Shown here: one piece after another, positions 37,207-50,100 of the stretch | How positions within the stretch are numbered: position 1 is the stretch's first letter | Layout: every line of letters begins with the position of its first letter | DNA from: Lineus longissimus | Taxonomy: Eukaryota; Nemertea; Pilidiophora; Heteronemertea; Lineidae | NCBI RefSeq assembly: GCF_910592395.1 | Contig: NC_088310.1 | Span: forward strand, 22,451,501 to 22,515,500 | Direction of reading: 5' to 3' | Length of the DNA: 64,000 nucleotides | The notes under the pieces: generated by a model | What the model was told of the DNA's origin: nothing | Database searches by the model: none | The model's input: the letters and a program-made list of their open reading frames with translations, nothing else | Translations under genes and position numbers: made by a program

Positions 37207-38204
37207 CTACTTTGCAAATAAATCTATAATTGTAATATTTTATCGCATTCGAAGTCTGTTTCTGGTCATTCACCACATGGTAATTGCAACCCAAGGGCGT
37301 GTCCCGCAGTACATAAAATTTGTGAATTGAATAACATGTACATGTATGTACTGACACGGAAAGAAATCCGTCGGTTGTGAAGTTGACGCCTCTCACGTCG
37401 TGCGTCAAGATCAAGGCAACTCTTTATGCGGCGTGTGACGCTCATATCAAGATAGGCCTTATACACTCTGACGTCCCAGTTTTTCGCTGCCTTCAGAATG
37501 CCGTAATACAATATTATAGTCAATTCGTAGTCAAAATACTTTTATAAACATAGTAATCTCTAGTAAAAACATTGGTGGTTGACAAACCGGGTTGGCCAAA
37601 TCAAACTTAGGTATTGGTGTGTATTGTTGCAAAAAGTTCTCTGGCCTGCGATATGACGCCTTGAGCACTTGTCCAACCTTTGTAGTAAGCTTTCGCTAGC
37701 GCCTCAACAAGTGCAACCCTCCGCCTGAGACTTATTGCAACCTGACCATAGCTAACATTAAGTGTTTGGTTGGTGACAAGGATACCTTGCTAATCAACTT
37801 TATTAGCTGACAATACCTTATCGGGTTTACAGTCAATGAACTTATATGGAGCACTGATATCTGATTTACAAGTTAGCAACAGGAATATTCAAATATTAGG
37901 CCAGTCAGTGGCTTTGCAGCTGAACAAGTATCGAAGTGATAAGTAGAAGCGTTAACGGAATTCATTATCTTCGTTAGCAACGTGTCATCAAGCGTGTGTA
38001 GACAATCTAGGATCTTTCAATTTGACAGTTGATTTTACTGCGGAGACATACTTGGCGACAGAGGATTTTAGCACTGCCTTCGTCACATCGGTAGAGAGAT
38101 TATGAACAATGCCGCAATAAGGCCCCTGGTATAAGGAAGGTTGTGACAAAATTCAAATCGTTTCCTGTCTAAGACAATTGTTTTGAAATTGTAAATATTG
38201 TAAT
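37207..38204. other. Intergenic, promoter side of the Tctex gene
   Basis: No exon seen. One doubled ACATGTACATGTA copy lies near 37335. No TATA box was recognised before the next gene. Confidence 0.5.
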
Positions 38205-38825
38205 ATGACGTCTCCGGGTCCTAAGCTGAGCCTCGCGGCGCTGATGAAACACAATGATCCTTCAAAAAGGAGCCCTGTCGGGTCCGCCCGGCGGAAAGCG
38301 GGCGATGGTAAGAGTGAAGCAGGGGAGAGCTCAGGGAGCAAGCCGAATCCTTTCGGTGGCGGTGCTGCAGGGGGCAAGCCAAGCCTGGCTAGCATCCTTA
38401 TGCTCAAACGGCGCATGTCAAAGTGGAAACAGGACGTCGACGCAAAGAAAAAGGCGGAAACACCAAAATATGAAAACACTTTCAAAATGTCACCGGATGA
38501 TGGTAAAAAGTTCATGAGCATGCGGGCGGAGCAACTTATGCAGAACAGTCTTGCTAAATTCTTAGACGGGGTGAAATATGACCCTAAACGCTGCGGAAGA
38601 CTCATCAAAGTCATTGCCGAGGATATCAAGTCAAAGATAAGGGAGATGGACATCCCGCGTTTCAAAGTGATATGCTATGTTGTGATTGGTCAGGCTGGGG
38701 GTCAAGGGTTAGAGATTGGATCGCGGGCGGTTTGGGACGACATGCACGATAATCACGCCACAGCGACGTACGACAATCCTTCCATATTTGCCGCAGCAAC
38801 AGTGTATGCTATATATTACGAGTGA
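38205..38825 (+). CDS. Tctex1-domain dynein light chain, intronless
   Basis: A 206-residue single-exon frame. The first 85 residues are Ser/Gly/Lys-rich and probably disordered (GSARRKAGDGKSEAGESSGS), with a short basic helix (LKRRMSKWKQDVDAKKK). Residues from about 88 to the end form a Tctex1 domain: YENTFKMSPDD, YDPKRCGRLIKVIAEDIK, FKVICYVVIGQAGGQGLEIG, SRAVWDDMHDNHATATYDN and the typical terminus IFAAATVYAIYYE. Members are light chains of cytoplasmic or axonemal dyneins and of intraflagellar transport dynein. The long N-terminal extension resembles the DYNLT4/5 (TCTEX1D) subgroup more than the roughly 115-residue DYNLT1. A ciliary role is inferred. Lack of introns, in a neighbourhood of split genes, could reflect retroposition. 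Confidence 0.9.
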   Translation: MTSPGPKLSLAALMKHNDPSKRSPVGSARRKAGDGKSEAGESSGSKPNPFGGGAAGGKPSLASILMLKRRMSKWKQDVDAKKKAETPKYENTFKMSPDDGKKFMSMRAEQLMQNSLAKFLDGVKYDPKRCGRLIKVIAEDIKSKIREMDIPRFKVICYVVIGQAGGQGLEIGSRAVWDDMHDNHATATYDNPSIFAAATVYAIYYE

Positions 38826-41168
38826 GGTGAAATTAATGAGCTGATTGCATGTGGAGTTTATGATTTATTCAACGAAGTAGCTGTACTCTGTTGCCATACC
38901 GCCGGCGACCGGAACTTCAATTGTTTTATGTACATGTTGTCATAATAGGTAACGGATGTGGATATGAAACAGTGATTGATCACAAACATATTGTATAACC
39001 TGACCTCGTCGCATGTTCATATAATGTCGGTGGTACAAACATGATTTAGGTGACAAATGCAAGTTTCAAAACTGGACTGACGTTTCAAGACACTCAGAAC
39101 AGTCAATGTTAACATGCTCACGACTTCATTTCAGCGTTATGTTTTTTAGCCTAGTAATAGATCATTAGATTTCTTAGATTACTGTTTATATCAGGTATAT
39201 ATATGCTATTCCTACTGCCTTCTTCACATCTGCTGGTATCATGTTCGGACAGTAGGAGGAGATGGTCAGAATTCGATGCCACAGCTTGGAGGTTGCACCC
39301 CAGCTTCAATTTGAAAAATGTGATGTCACATATAAATTGGCACGTTTCCCTTCTTTCATTTCATACAATTATTTTCATATTTTCATTAAACAAATCTTTT
39401 CTTTTATACACCGTTGAGTTTCATATCAATTCTAATGCTTTCAATATAATCAATTTATTTTGTAGTTTCTTTATTTCTTGAATACTGGTATTTCAGAACG
39501 ACTGAATCTTCAACGCGTTTAACCATTTTTATAATGTGTTAAAATATGATTTTGTAAAAAGAAATCGTGGAGTGTATATGAAGTCAAGGGTCTACAATTT
39601 TCGATCTGCGGGTAGATATACACTGCACTCATTTTCATACCAGAGTGTATTATCAACAAACACCAGTACTGGGCCAGTTTTCCCGTGTTCAACAAAAGCA
39701 ACATTCTTTAAACCCTTTTTGAAAAAGTTTGTTTATCTTATGGTTTAGGCCTTTAGAAGAGTTAATGAACATTTTAGGCAATGCTTGCCCCTAGGAACGA
39801 TGCGGATCTGTTAACGACAAATGAACGCTTACATAATCGTTTTTACAGTAAAACAGTTTGTTTACATTTAGTCAATTAACAGAAAGGAAAGGAATACATA
39901 TTATGAACGGCTTTAAGCTTTAGAAATGGAAACTAATATATTCTCTCGATTTTATTTGCTTGTTTAACGGATTTGGTATACACGAGAGAATGAGTCGATT
40001 CCTCTTCGAAAATTAAGTAAGAAGTTATGTAAATTTATCATATACAATTCAATTTATTACTCTGCGTGAATATATATAAGCGATTAGCTGCTTTCAGTAG
40101 CAAATGAAGTTGCCACCACGCATTTCTCCATCACAATGACATCCAACAAAACTACTTGCTTTGGATGGCTGACAGGAAACATCGCAATAGTTCAGTGGAC
40201 AGGTCGAAATTGATTCCCCCGCAATCGAAATAGTTGTCAAAGGTAGAATGATCACACGTCTTACACAGGATGTTGATATGTTTACCTCTCGTCCGGATTG
40301 TGGGAGATTGCTGTCTAGTGACGCCAAAGCCAAGATGTCTAGAGCTTTTACGAGAAATGACATAAAAAAAGAAGAAGTTTCCTTTAATTAAGATTACATT
40401 TCGATGCGAATATATCACAGAAAGGTTTCATAACCTAGGTATATGGAAAGTAGCACATCTGGACTCATAGGAAACAACGTTTAGTCTACATGTACATCAG
40501 CCGTATTGGCAAAACATAGCTGGCAAAACAGTCGGAAGTCGTGTTTGGCAAACCCATATTACAAAAGTAAAATACATCAAATCTATTCCCTCTCAGAAAA
40601 GGTGGTTCTAAACTTGTGGCCATCAAAGCCATCTCTAAGTTTTGATACCCAACAGCAAAGCCGTTTCTTTGATCAATGAGGCCAATAAGATATACATGTA
40701 GATACACCATACGACCAAGAGGCTAGGTATACATTACAATCTCAGATAAGATATAATGTCTTATATATTGTCTTATACTTTAAAGAATACAATTGATGAG
40801 GAATACAAATAGAGTAATAGACATCTTTACCACAAAAAGAATAGACTTTCGGCGAAATCTCACCATGTGCTGAATATGCGGTTATAGGAATATATGAAAA
40901 TATGGTTCAAAATTAACCCTCTATCTGATGTGAATTAACAAATCATCCCAAATTTTGTTGCCATAAGCCAGTAAGTATTCGTATCGTATAAATATTGACC
41001 TACATGTAAGCAATCTGACTTCATGCAACACATTACTATATGGAAACATTTGACATGATTTTATCGCCCTTATCATGTATTGCATCCCCTGAGCTGGAAT
41101 GTAGGAACTCACATTTTAGGGAGATTCCAACATTCAGCAAGCAGGTGAAGATCATTTCAATACAAGTT
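38826..41168. other. Intergenic between convergent genes
   Basis: The Tctex gene and the TRPA gene converge here, so both 3' UTRs lie within. A minus-strand frame at 40094-40363 encodes a Cys-rich C-terminus and is discussed as a finding. Possible minus-strand poly(A) hexamers (plus-strand TTTATT or TTTAAT) occur near 40382 and 40054. Nothing else was recognised. Confidence 0.45.
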
Positions 41169-44100
41169 CTACTCATGTGATCCAATCGAATCCTGTGATC
41201 CGGAAATAGGTATAGCCCTCCCCAGCTTTTCTTCGACCTTGACCATTCGTTCGTCCATCTTGCGGTCAAGGTCACCAACAATCCGTTCAAGCCTGTTCAT
41301 TATTTTGATCATGTCTTTCTGATCTCTAATCGCCTCCCTCTCATCTGTCAATTTTCTCCTTTCTTCCTTCATGACATCTTGCTCTGTCTAAAACCAAAGC
41401 AAATATATATCTATAGTACTTATGACAAGCGTACACTCAAACTACGAGTCCAAAATAATACAACGTTTTATCCGTTGGCCTACTCGTTTCATGCTATCTA
41501 TACACAACTGCGAATAACCAAATGTGTCCCTTCTTTCAAAACAAACAAAGGAACTTTGTACTATAACAGTCCCCCTGCAGTTTGGTGCTACATATATTTC
41601 GCATAACGCCTTACCTTCCAAGCCTGTACGGACTTGCACTGCTCAAATATTGAAGATGTTGACAAGACCCAGTTATTCACGAACGGGTTGTTGCTTTTTC
41701 TGAGTACGATTTGTTCGTAGTTGTCGCTGTTTGAGCCCTTGCCTGGTTGCTTCTTGAAGCGAAGGCACGCAATTTGCCTCAGTTTAAACCAGAGACGCTC
41801 TGTGTCCAGCAGATACGAAACCTGCATGCTAATCGTCCGAGACCTTGATCGCTCTTGGACCTTAGTTGTATCACCAACAGCCAAACCAGTCTGTAAGATG
41901 ACAAGAGGGCATTTAGCCAATGTCTATGACGGCACGAGTCACAGTCCCTTTTTTCTTAGTCGAATATCAATGTTCCGACTCCGTTACGCCTCTGGACTTA
42001 AAATTTTTGATGTCGCAGCTAGAGATGTGATCTTATGACGTATTTCTCCGAATGACTGGTCATAGATATTATATATAATATCAATCACGAAATTTACAGC
42101 TATACATCTTGTCGGGACAGAATCTTTCTTTGAAACTGAGTGTCCTACATAATCACCAGGCATGATTTTAAGATTTAGGACCAGCGGACCGCAACTCATC
42201 ATACCCCTTAAGGCTGACTTACCAGCAAATTCATAACCAAGACAGCCATAACAACCAGAAAGAGAGTGAAGAGTATGTACGTCATCGCTCCATACCATAT
42301 CTGGGCGTCCCTCCTCCACATGGTGTCGTCTTCATCTCGACGATGGAATATGCCGTCATACTCCATCTCTCCAATCATCATGACTGATGTCTTGTACAGG
42401 GAAATCCCCTCATTGCCAAATGGGATCTACGATAATACAAAAAAGCTGTGTTGGTCGATATTGAATAAGAAATTTCATGGATTGCTTCTTTTCTCTCGAT
42501 CATCTTCTGGAATTTAGGATGAGTTACGAGCCACGATTGTGGTGATGATACATGGATATGGTGCCAGACGTACCATTGAGGCGACGTTTATTCGAACTTC
42601 TGTTTGGTCAACTCTTCATTTTCTCTGCTTGTCTAGATCGAGGACGAGCAATCTGTACACTTGGTACAGAAAAAGATGTCCTGGTATGCTCACACGTGTC
42701 CTTCATTATTCGTTCTTAAAAACATATAATGTCAGATAGTTTTAGATTTTGCAGACTCACTCCTGTATTCTGAAAGGCTTCTTCTTAGAATCGGTATATT
42801 AAAGGCTTGTCACATAATCTTACCTGGTTCCCTAGGAGACAATAGAATGAGAGAGCAAAGGCAACTATGAGAAGGAAGAACACGGGAAAGAACTGGAGGA
42901 AGGAAACAAAGACTGTGGCGAACATCACCGCGTATATGCCAAACACGGGCACCTTCCTTATGTACAGTAGCAGATGGATCCAGCCGAAAAACAATGACAC
43001 AGAACCAAGCTGCCATTGCCAGCCCTGCAAATAAACAATTGCTGCATTTATACTCAATTTCGATTTGATTGATAAATTGAGTGATTAAATTCAGTCACGG
43101 CAAAATAATAATAATAATAATAATAATAATATTCAAATGATTTATAGTGCCAGAATCCACTCAGAGTGATCGGTGACACTTTACAAAAGAGAGACATATT
43201 AGGAGTGGTAGCGACCAAAGAAATAGGATTTAAGATACGATTTGAAGACCGAGATGCTGGCACCTTCTCTCGCACTTCGTGGAAGTTGATTCCAGAGCCT
43301 TGGGGCTGCAGTGGAGAAGGCTCGGTCGCCAAACGTTATCAACCTACTCCTTGGTCGCACCAACAATGGGCCAACAGATGAGGAACGGAGACTGCTAAGC
43401 TGTATTACTATCATTGATTTAGAATACCAACTTCTTACTCTTACCAATCTGATCCCAGTTTCTGTTTGGCATGGTTGCTCGACATCAACAACGACCAGGA
43501 AGGTCGCTATATGGAAGGTCACGTATATGATGATCTCTATCCAATGAACTGCGCTCGCGAAATAGACCCAACCCGATGCTAGGATTCGTTGGATGGTCTG
43601 AAGAAAAATCACCATAGTGGAACTAAATGCTTTTGCCTGGATCGTGTTAACTCTGTTCCCGTAGAGTTTCATATTTGTGACACTCCTTCACTTAATATTT
43701 TGCAGCACCCTAGATTAGTATGGATGTGGTACCGTATGATTTTTTCTCCTCCTTCGAAAGCAGTTTACCAGTAAATTAAGGAACTACGGCATTGAATTAG
43801 AGTTTTGATGTCAACCTTATACACATATACCTCCATAACCAAACAAGAATAAGTTAGATTCAAAATGCTTGTATCAACATGACCGATTGATTGATTGATT
43901 CGTTCATTTCTGAGACGGAGCATCGATATCCTTACCTCTCTTATCACTTGTTCAAAGCATAAGACCATGATCAGATATTTACATATTTTGGCAAGGATTG
44001 GTACTTCCACCGGGGTGCCTTTGTCTCTTGCGAACTGCTGTACCTTCTCACAGAAAATGCCTTTATATTTTCCAAGCTCTGTCATGTTCCTGAAATGGAA

Positions 44101-47100
44101 GTAGTCACAGAGCGATATATGAGGCGTTCATCTTACCCTCTGGAACTTTCATGACAGAAAACCGGCACGATCTGCGAACCAATGGGTGTTAGCACACCCT
44201 CGTCCTCGCTTTGGAATCGATATGTTACCATACCGATAATTTAGGAATCCTACTCGAATAATTACAGTTCAATCTACTCAATGTTATCAATGTCAGCTCG
44301 GGAACAATTTTGAAGACGTGGGTCTCATGTGTGAGGAGGGCCTAGATGTGCGCAAACCAGAACGTTGTGTCTATTCATTAGACTTAATACATGTAGGAAA
44401 ATGATCTGCTAATTTATTTTACACCAACTTGGGTACCTGCACATGAAAGCATAAACTTCCACTCACATGAAATGATGAGGCGCCATTGGAGCTACGGACA
44501 GAACATACACAGTCAGTACCGTCAGAAAGAGAGCATAGATGGACAGGTTAATGCAGTAGAATGCCTTGCCGAAACGTAGCCACTTGTGTCGTAGGAGGGC
44601 AATAACTAGTGGATGGGAGAGGAGATCAAACCTATCATGGTGCATCTGCGTAAAACGAAGGAGAAATCATATACTGAGAACACTGACTGAGTAGGAGAGA
44701 AAGCTGTTATTAGTCATGTTATGGAAGCGTGGGGCAATGTGAGCGAATCAAATGTACAGTAAACCTTGCATAATCACTGACTCTACTTCAGGAAATTTTT
44801 TGTCAGTTCCATTATACACAACACCAATAGACTCGGAAGTTGGACTTGGGTCTTGGAGTCGGAAGACCGGACCTATCCAATTCATCCCATATAGAGGATC
44901 CGGTGTATGCGAGGCTGGTATATGCGAGGTTTACTCTGTTAGTTTGTGCCAGTTAGCATTATCTTAGCCTCTGTGAGGGAAGTATCTCAGCTTCATCGAG
45001 TGTGACGAATTTACATACCGGAACTGTACATGAAAAGGGTACTTTCCAGAAAATTGTTAATACATACCAGCTGTGTTTCTCGACATTATTGGACAGTTAC
45101 ATGACCGAAAGCATCACAGTTGGTGACTTTAAGGAAATTTATAACTGCATAGGAAACATTTATGTAATGGCGTTAACACTCATATGCGATGATTTACACC
45201 TACCATCAGTCTGAGACAATGGTGTTGATTGGTTACCATTCCATTGATGCCTAAACGATGAATAAGACTCACAGGATTAATATCAACACTCAAATTATGG
45301 AATTACATGAATATGAGTGATGGCCTATTTTAAAAGAAGCATGTACAGGTGTCGGCTTGACATGTTTTATGTTAATACTCTCAAAATTTAGAAAATGCAA
45401 CATTATAGATGTACGTCTCAGTGCAAATCGAACAAATTAAAGCGAAACGATCCGCAGGCACGTAGTACAATGGTGAGGATTACGCCATAATAACAAAAAA
45501 TATACTTTCAAACGCATGCCACGTGCTCCGAAATTCCTCGTCAAACTTTGAAGGGAAGTGGAATCTCCAGCCAACATGATGTACTCACTTGAGTCGTCTA
45601 AGCACTTGTAGTTGAAGGTGTACTCGGCTTCGCCTTCACGCAGATCTCTACTCTTCACTGTGCACTGATACAAGACAGCTTTTGCAACCTCTGTAATCCA
45701 AAAGTTTGGCTGAAAATATTTGCTCCGAGATTGTCCAACTAAGAAGTATTAGCGTAAAAACCAATGCTGTCGTGTATTTCAATTTAAAAGACAAAGATAA
45801 GTCTTCTTGGCTAGCGATCGTACAGTATTTACTCCGTGGGATTTCCAGGTTCTTGGATCCCGATTACACTGGAACGTACCTGGCATATTGATGATAAGTT
45901 TCTTTAGGGGGGCATCCTCTTCCTGGTCTTGACCACTTTGTACACATTCCTCCCAACGATCTGACATGATTAGCGCGAGAGCAGTATCCCTGAAGAAAAC
46001 AACAGTAAGGATTGTGTATGTTGTTGCGGAGACGATACTATGGTAATGCTATCTAAAATAGCAATACCATTGAAATACGGAATGAAGCAAAGAAAAGAGT
46101 TTGGGAGTTAAGTAGATACACTTGGTTCTCAAAATTTGCCCAGAGAGCCAACAACCAAAACAGCTTACAGATGTACCTTTGGTTTTCCTTGATTGCAAGA
46201 TCGAGGCATGTTTCTCCGTTTTTAGTTTTCTTGTTGATGTCTAGTTGCTTCCTGTCATGGATAAACAACTTAACCACGTTATCCTTTCCTTGTTGGCATG
46301 CCAGGTGCAGTGGTGTCCTCTGAAAGAATCGTTACAACTCACGTAATGCAATCTTCTTTTCCAGATGTTCCTCCTGGTAACTTTCCAAAAAGCGTTGCCC
46401 AGATGGACACTACTAACGCCAAATAGTCTCGTTATCATATTGTGGCAATTTACTTTTCATCTCGGCTGTGTTCTTAGCCATAGCCTTTGAACATCATCGG
46501 TGTTTTTTTGCGTAATGGACATGATTTAATTCATTCTTAAATTCATAGACTCATCATTCTGATATCCTTACCCCTTGATCATCTTCTGCGTTAACTGACG
46601 CATCTCTGTATAACAGAAATCCGCACGTCCTCGTCCATCCCTCTCTTGCTGCTATGTGGAGGGCAGTTTGATCGTTCGAATTCCTGTTGATAAAAGGGAT
46701 GGTTGAACTGCATAAGTGGTGCAATAACTATGAAAGACACCCACCTCCTAAAACAGTTGACAGTTACTGTAAGATGCTTAAAGGCAGGGAGAATAGCTCC
46801 CTATAATGTAGTGAAACTTGTCAGTATCGATGTGTAAACCTTCACTCCGCGGTCTCTCCATGGATAAAGGTCGGCAAATAAAGGTAGGGCCTCAGCGAAT
46901 TTCATTTAGTGTGGTTTAGAATTAATAGTAGTTCTCAATAGACTGAATGGTTTTGATATTTAAGTACCTAGCTTCAATATTTGCTTTCCCCTTATAGATG
47001 AGAACCCTGACCACCTGATGCTGTCCTGCTAGAGCTGCGAGATGAAGGGCCGTGTTCCCGTGCTTGTCCTCCATGTTCACCATTGACGGCAAGGCAATAA

Positions 47101-50100
47101 TAAGCTCTCTAACTACCCTAGGATGGCAAAGAATTGCATAAGTCATAATATGTGTTATTCAAAAAACATCACTAGTAAAGAGTTCGTCATGAAAATTGGG
47201 GAGAAATCTGCAAGCAATCGCGGTAGACTTTTAAGGTCTTCATGTTTAACTCCGGAAGATATAGTTGAAAGCATAAGAAAGAGCTTAGCAAGCAATCCAA
47301 CAGAAAGATGGAGCATCGTTGGCAGATCACCGACCTGTCATTGTTTTTGCTCCTCAAAAATCAGACATTTGATAGAAAGAACCTTTGAAAAAAATGTAAA
47401 ATATCGAACAGAGATGTCTGGCTTGGTTGGTATCTTAAAAAGAAAACATGTCTGAGTAGATTACGATTATCTTGGCGTCACTTACATTTTCCTTCCATTC
47501 TGACTGGCAAGGTGAATGGGTGTTTTGTGATCATCGTTTTTCATGGAAAGGTCCGCTTTGTAGCTTATTAGACACTGGAAAATAAATACAGATACTCATC
47601 GATATAAATTAGTGCCCAAACTTTCATCTGTTGTCAGTTTTTCGCAGGTTACTACATGTACATCGATGAGCCAGTCTGTCCTTAATAATTCGAGAAATAT
47701 TCGCTCCTTTACCTGGACTGCTTCAACACTGCCCTTCTCAGCTGCACAGTGTAGTGGAGCATTTCCTTCGAAGTTCTGTGAATCTATCAGTTCATCTTCT
47801 TCTATGTAATTTTCTTTGACGCATTGAAGCACGACCTAGAATGAAATGGCGTCTAGACTTGACAAGTAGCGCATTCGATTACTTGCACCGCGGCAAGAGT
47901 TTACCCGCGTGACGTCACTAATAGGGGCTGTTGCGCCTGGCCTCAGTTAGCTGAAGTATAAACAGTGTTGCTGAGCAGGTTACTTCGGCTACCAACCCAT
48001 AGTATTCAGAAAAAATGGCAGACGATGCCTTGTGTGACGGGAGAAAATCAGTTCCACCGTGTCCACTTGCAAAATGTGGCCGACGTGACAAAATGTCTTC
48101 CCTTCACGTGACGTATCTAAACCATATTGACAGAATTAGAGTTTAGATTCTCGTGTCCTACCTTGATAACGCCAGGGTGGTTGGTCTCGGCTCCAAGGTG
48201 AACGGCGTTCCTCTCATTATTGTCCGTGGCAGTAATATCTGCGTCTCTGTCGAGCAAGGTTGTTATGGTCTTAGGATTCCCGGCATTGGCAGCCACTAGC
48301 AAGGGAGTCAAGGCATCAGGTTTGTTCCTTAGCTCAAGGTTGGCACCCCTGTGCGAGACATACACAAATGCATACAGCACAACACTAAGTGCGTCGACGT
48401 AAAATATTTCAAGGCATTTACACTAGTCTCGTTGTACATTTGGAAAGGCTTTAAAACCTGCGCTTGGTAGATCTCTGTTACCAATTAAATAATTAAATAA
48501 AGATAGTGCTGCTAAAAATGCTATATCAAATGACTCCAGCTCCAATATCCTTCTCATTCGATCACTTGCTTTCAACAAACAACTACCCCTACCCGTACTG
48601 TACCTACCAATCTAAAAGCAACGTGCATATTTCATGATTATCTAGCACAGCCGCGAGGTGAAGTGCGGTGGCGTGGTGATCATTCACTTCGTCTACTATG
48701 GCTCCCTTCTCGAGCAAAAGTACCACAATTCTTGTATCCCCAGCGACAGCAGCCAGATGGAGTGCAGTGTTTTTTCCTAGTCCCGCGATTGACACGTCAG
48801 CACCTGGAATATAAGTCCGCCGGGTGGATCCATATAAAATTATAAACTTTTTTATGAAAAGAACCCCTCTTTGGTGAACCTTTGATTATCTTTTAAAATG
48901 AGACACACCGGACTAACTATTTCATCTGGTTTAAGTTAGTTGGGCATCTTTGTATTTCAGTGATGACATTACATCCTGAATATATGGAGGCCCCTGTTCA
49001 AATGTTAGTTGCATTATGGGAATTGGTTATTAATTCTTAGGCAAGGACGTAATGCTGACTTCTTGTACTGCTGCTCTATGAAGAGGAACAACCTCCTTAA
49101 AAAAAGTCAACTTGCTCCATTTGAACATTAATGGAAAACACGAGTACCATCTACAACCGTCAGATTACTGAACCTCTATATCAAACCTTTGACAATGGAT
49201 ACTACTCCATACTACTCCGATTTGCCTGTTAAATCGGCGAATAGCTAGCGGATACGCGATCACAAACCTTGAGAGGACCTTAAACAAACGATTATCACCC
49301 ATAACTCTCCTGCTCACCTTTCTCTATACAAAGTCTAGCAACATCAAAATGCCTGTTCCCTAGCGCTACATGGAGTGGCGTCTGTCCGTCGGCGTCCTTT
49401 ACATTTACAATCTCTTCCAGGGATGTTTCGGAAACCACAAACCTTTCTGCAGTTTTGAGCAAAAGGTCAACCATCTCCAGGTTTCCCCTCAAGCAGGCGA
49501 GATGTAAGGGTGAAGACGATGTCTGCTCTTGGTCGTCCACCCGAATCATACCATCAACATCATCTAACGTGTCCATGTTGTCGATGATGACCCTTGCTAC
49601 TTTGTTTCTGTTTAAAGTGATGGCCAGTTGAAGGGCAGTCAAGCCGTTCTTGTCAGTATCCTGTCAATAAATTATTGATCATCTTATAATGCGCCGATGT
49701 GAAGAAGTCTTAGATCCAGGTTAGAAAGTCCAGGGATCGAAACAGTTGGAAGTTTTCGGAATTCCCCCGAAACGACAATCTCCATGAATGTCCTCCTGAT
49801 AAACATAGTCTCTAAATTTGATAGGCGTTCACGTGGGCGTTTCGGGTGCTTTGCGAAAACTCCGTGAGCTTTCTAGTCAAGGGTCTTGAACAATTCAAAA
49901 TGATACAAGGGGCTTACACTTATTCTTCTGTCTCACCTTAAGAATCCGCTTGTCTTTTTCAAGAAGGATCGACGCCGCTTCTGGGTTCCCCCACATGGTG
50001 GCATAGTGGATCGGACTTTGACTGTCGTCATCCTTCTTGAAAACGTCTGCCCCTTTATTTACTAAATATTCCACGATCTTCGTCTTTGTGTCTATTGGCT

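Noticed and set aside
38153-38665. 170-codon minus-strand frame
   Set aside because: It is antisense to the Tctex1-domain gene, which has strong family motifs.
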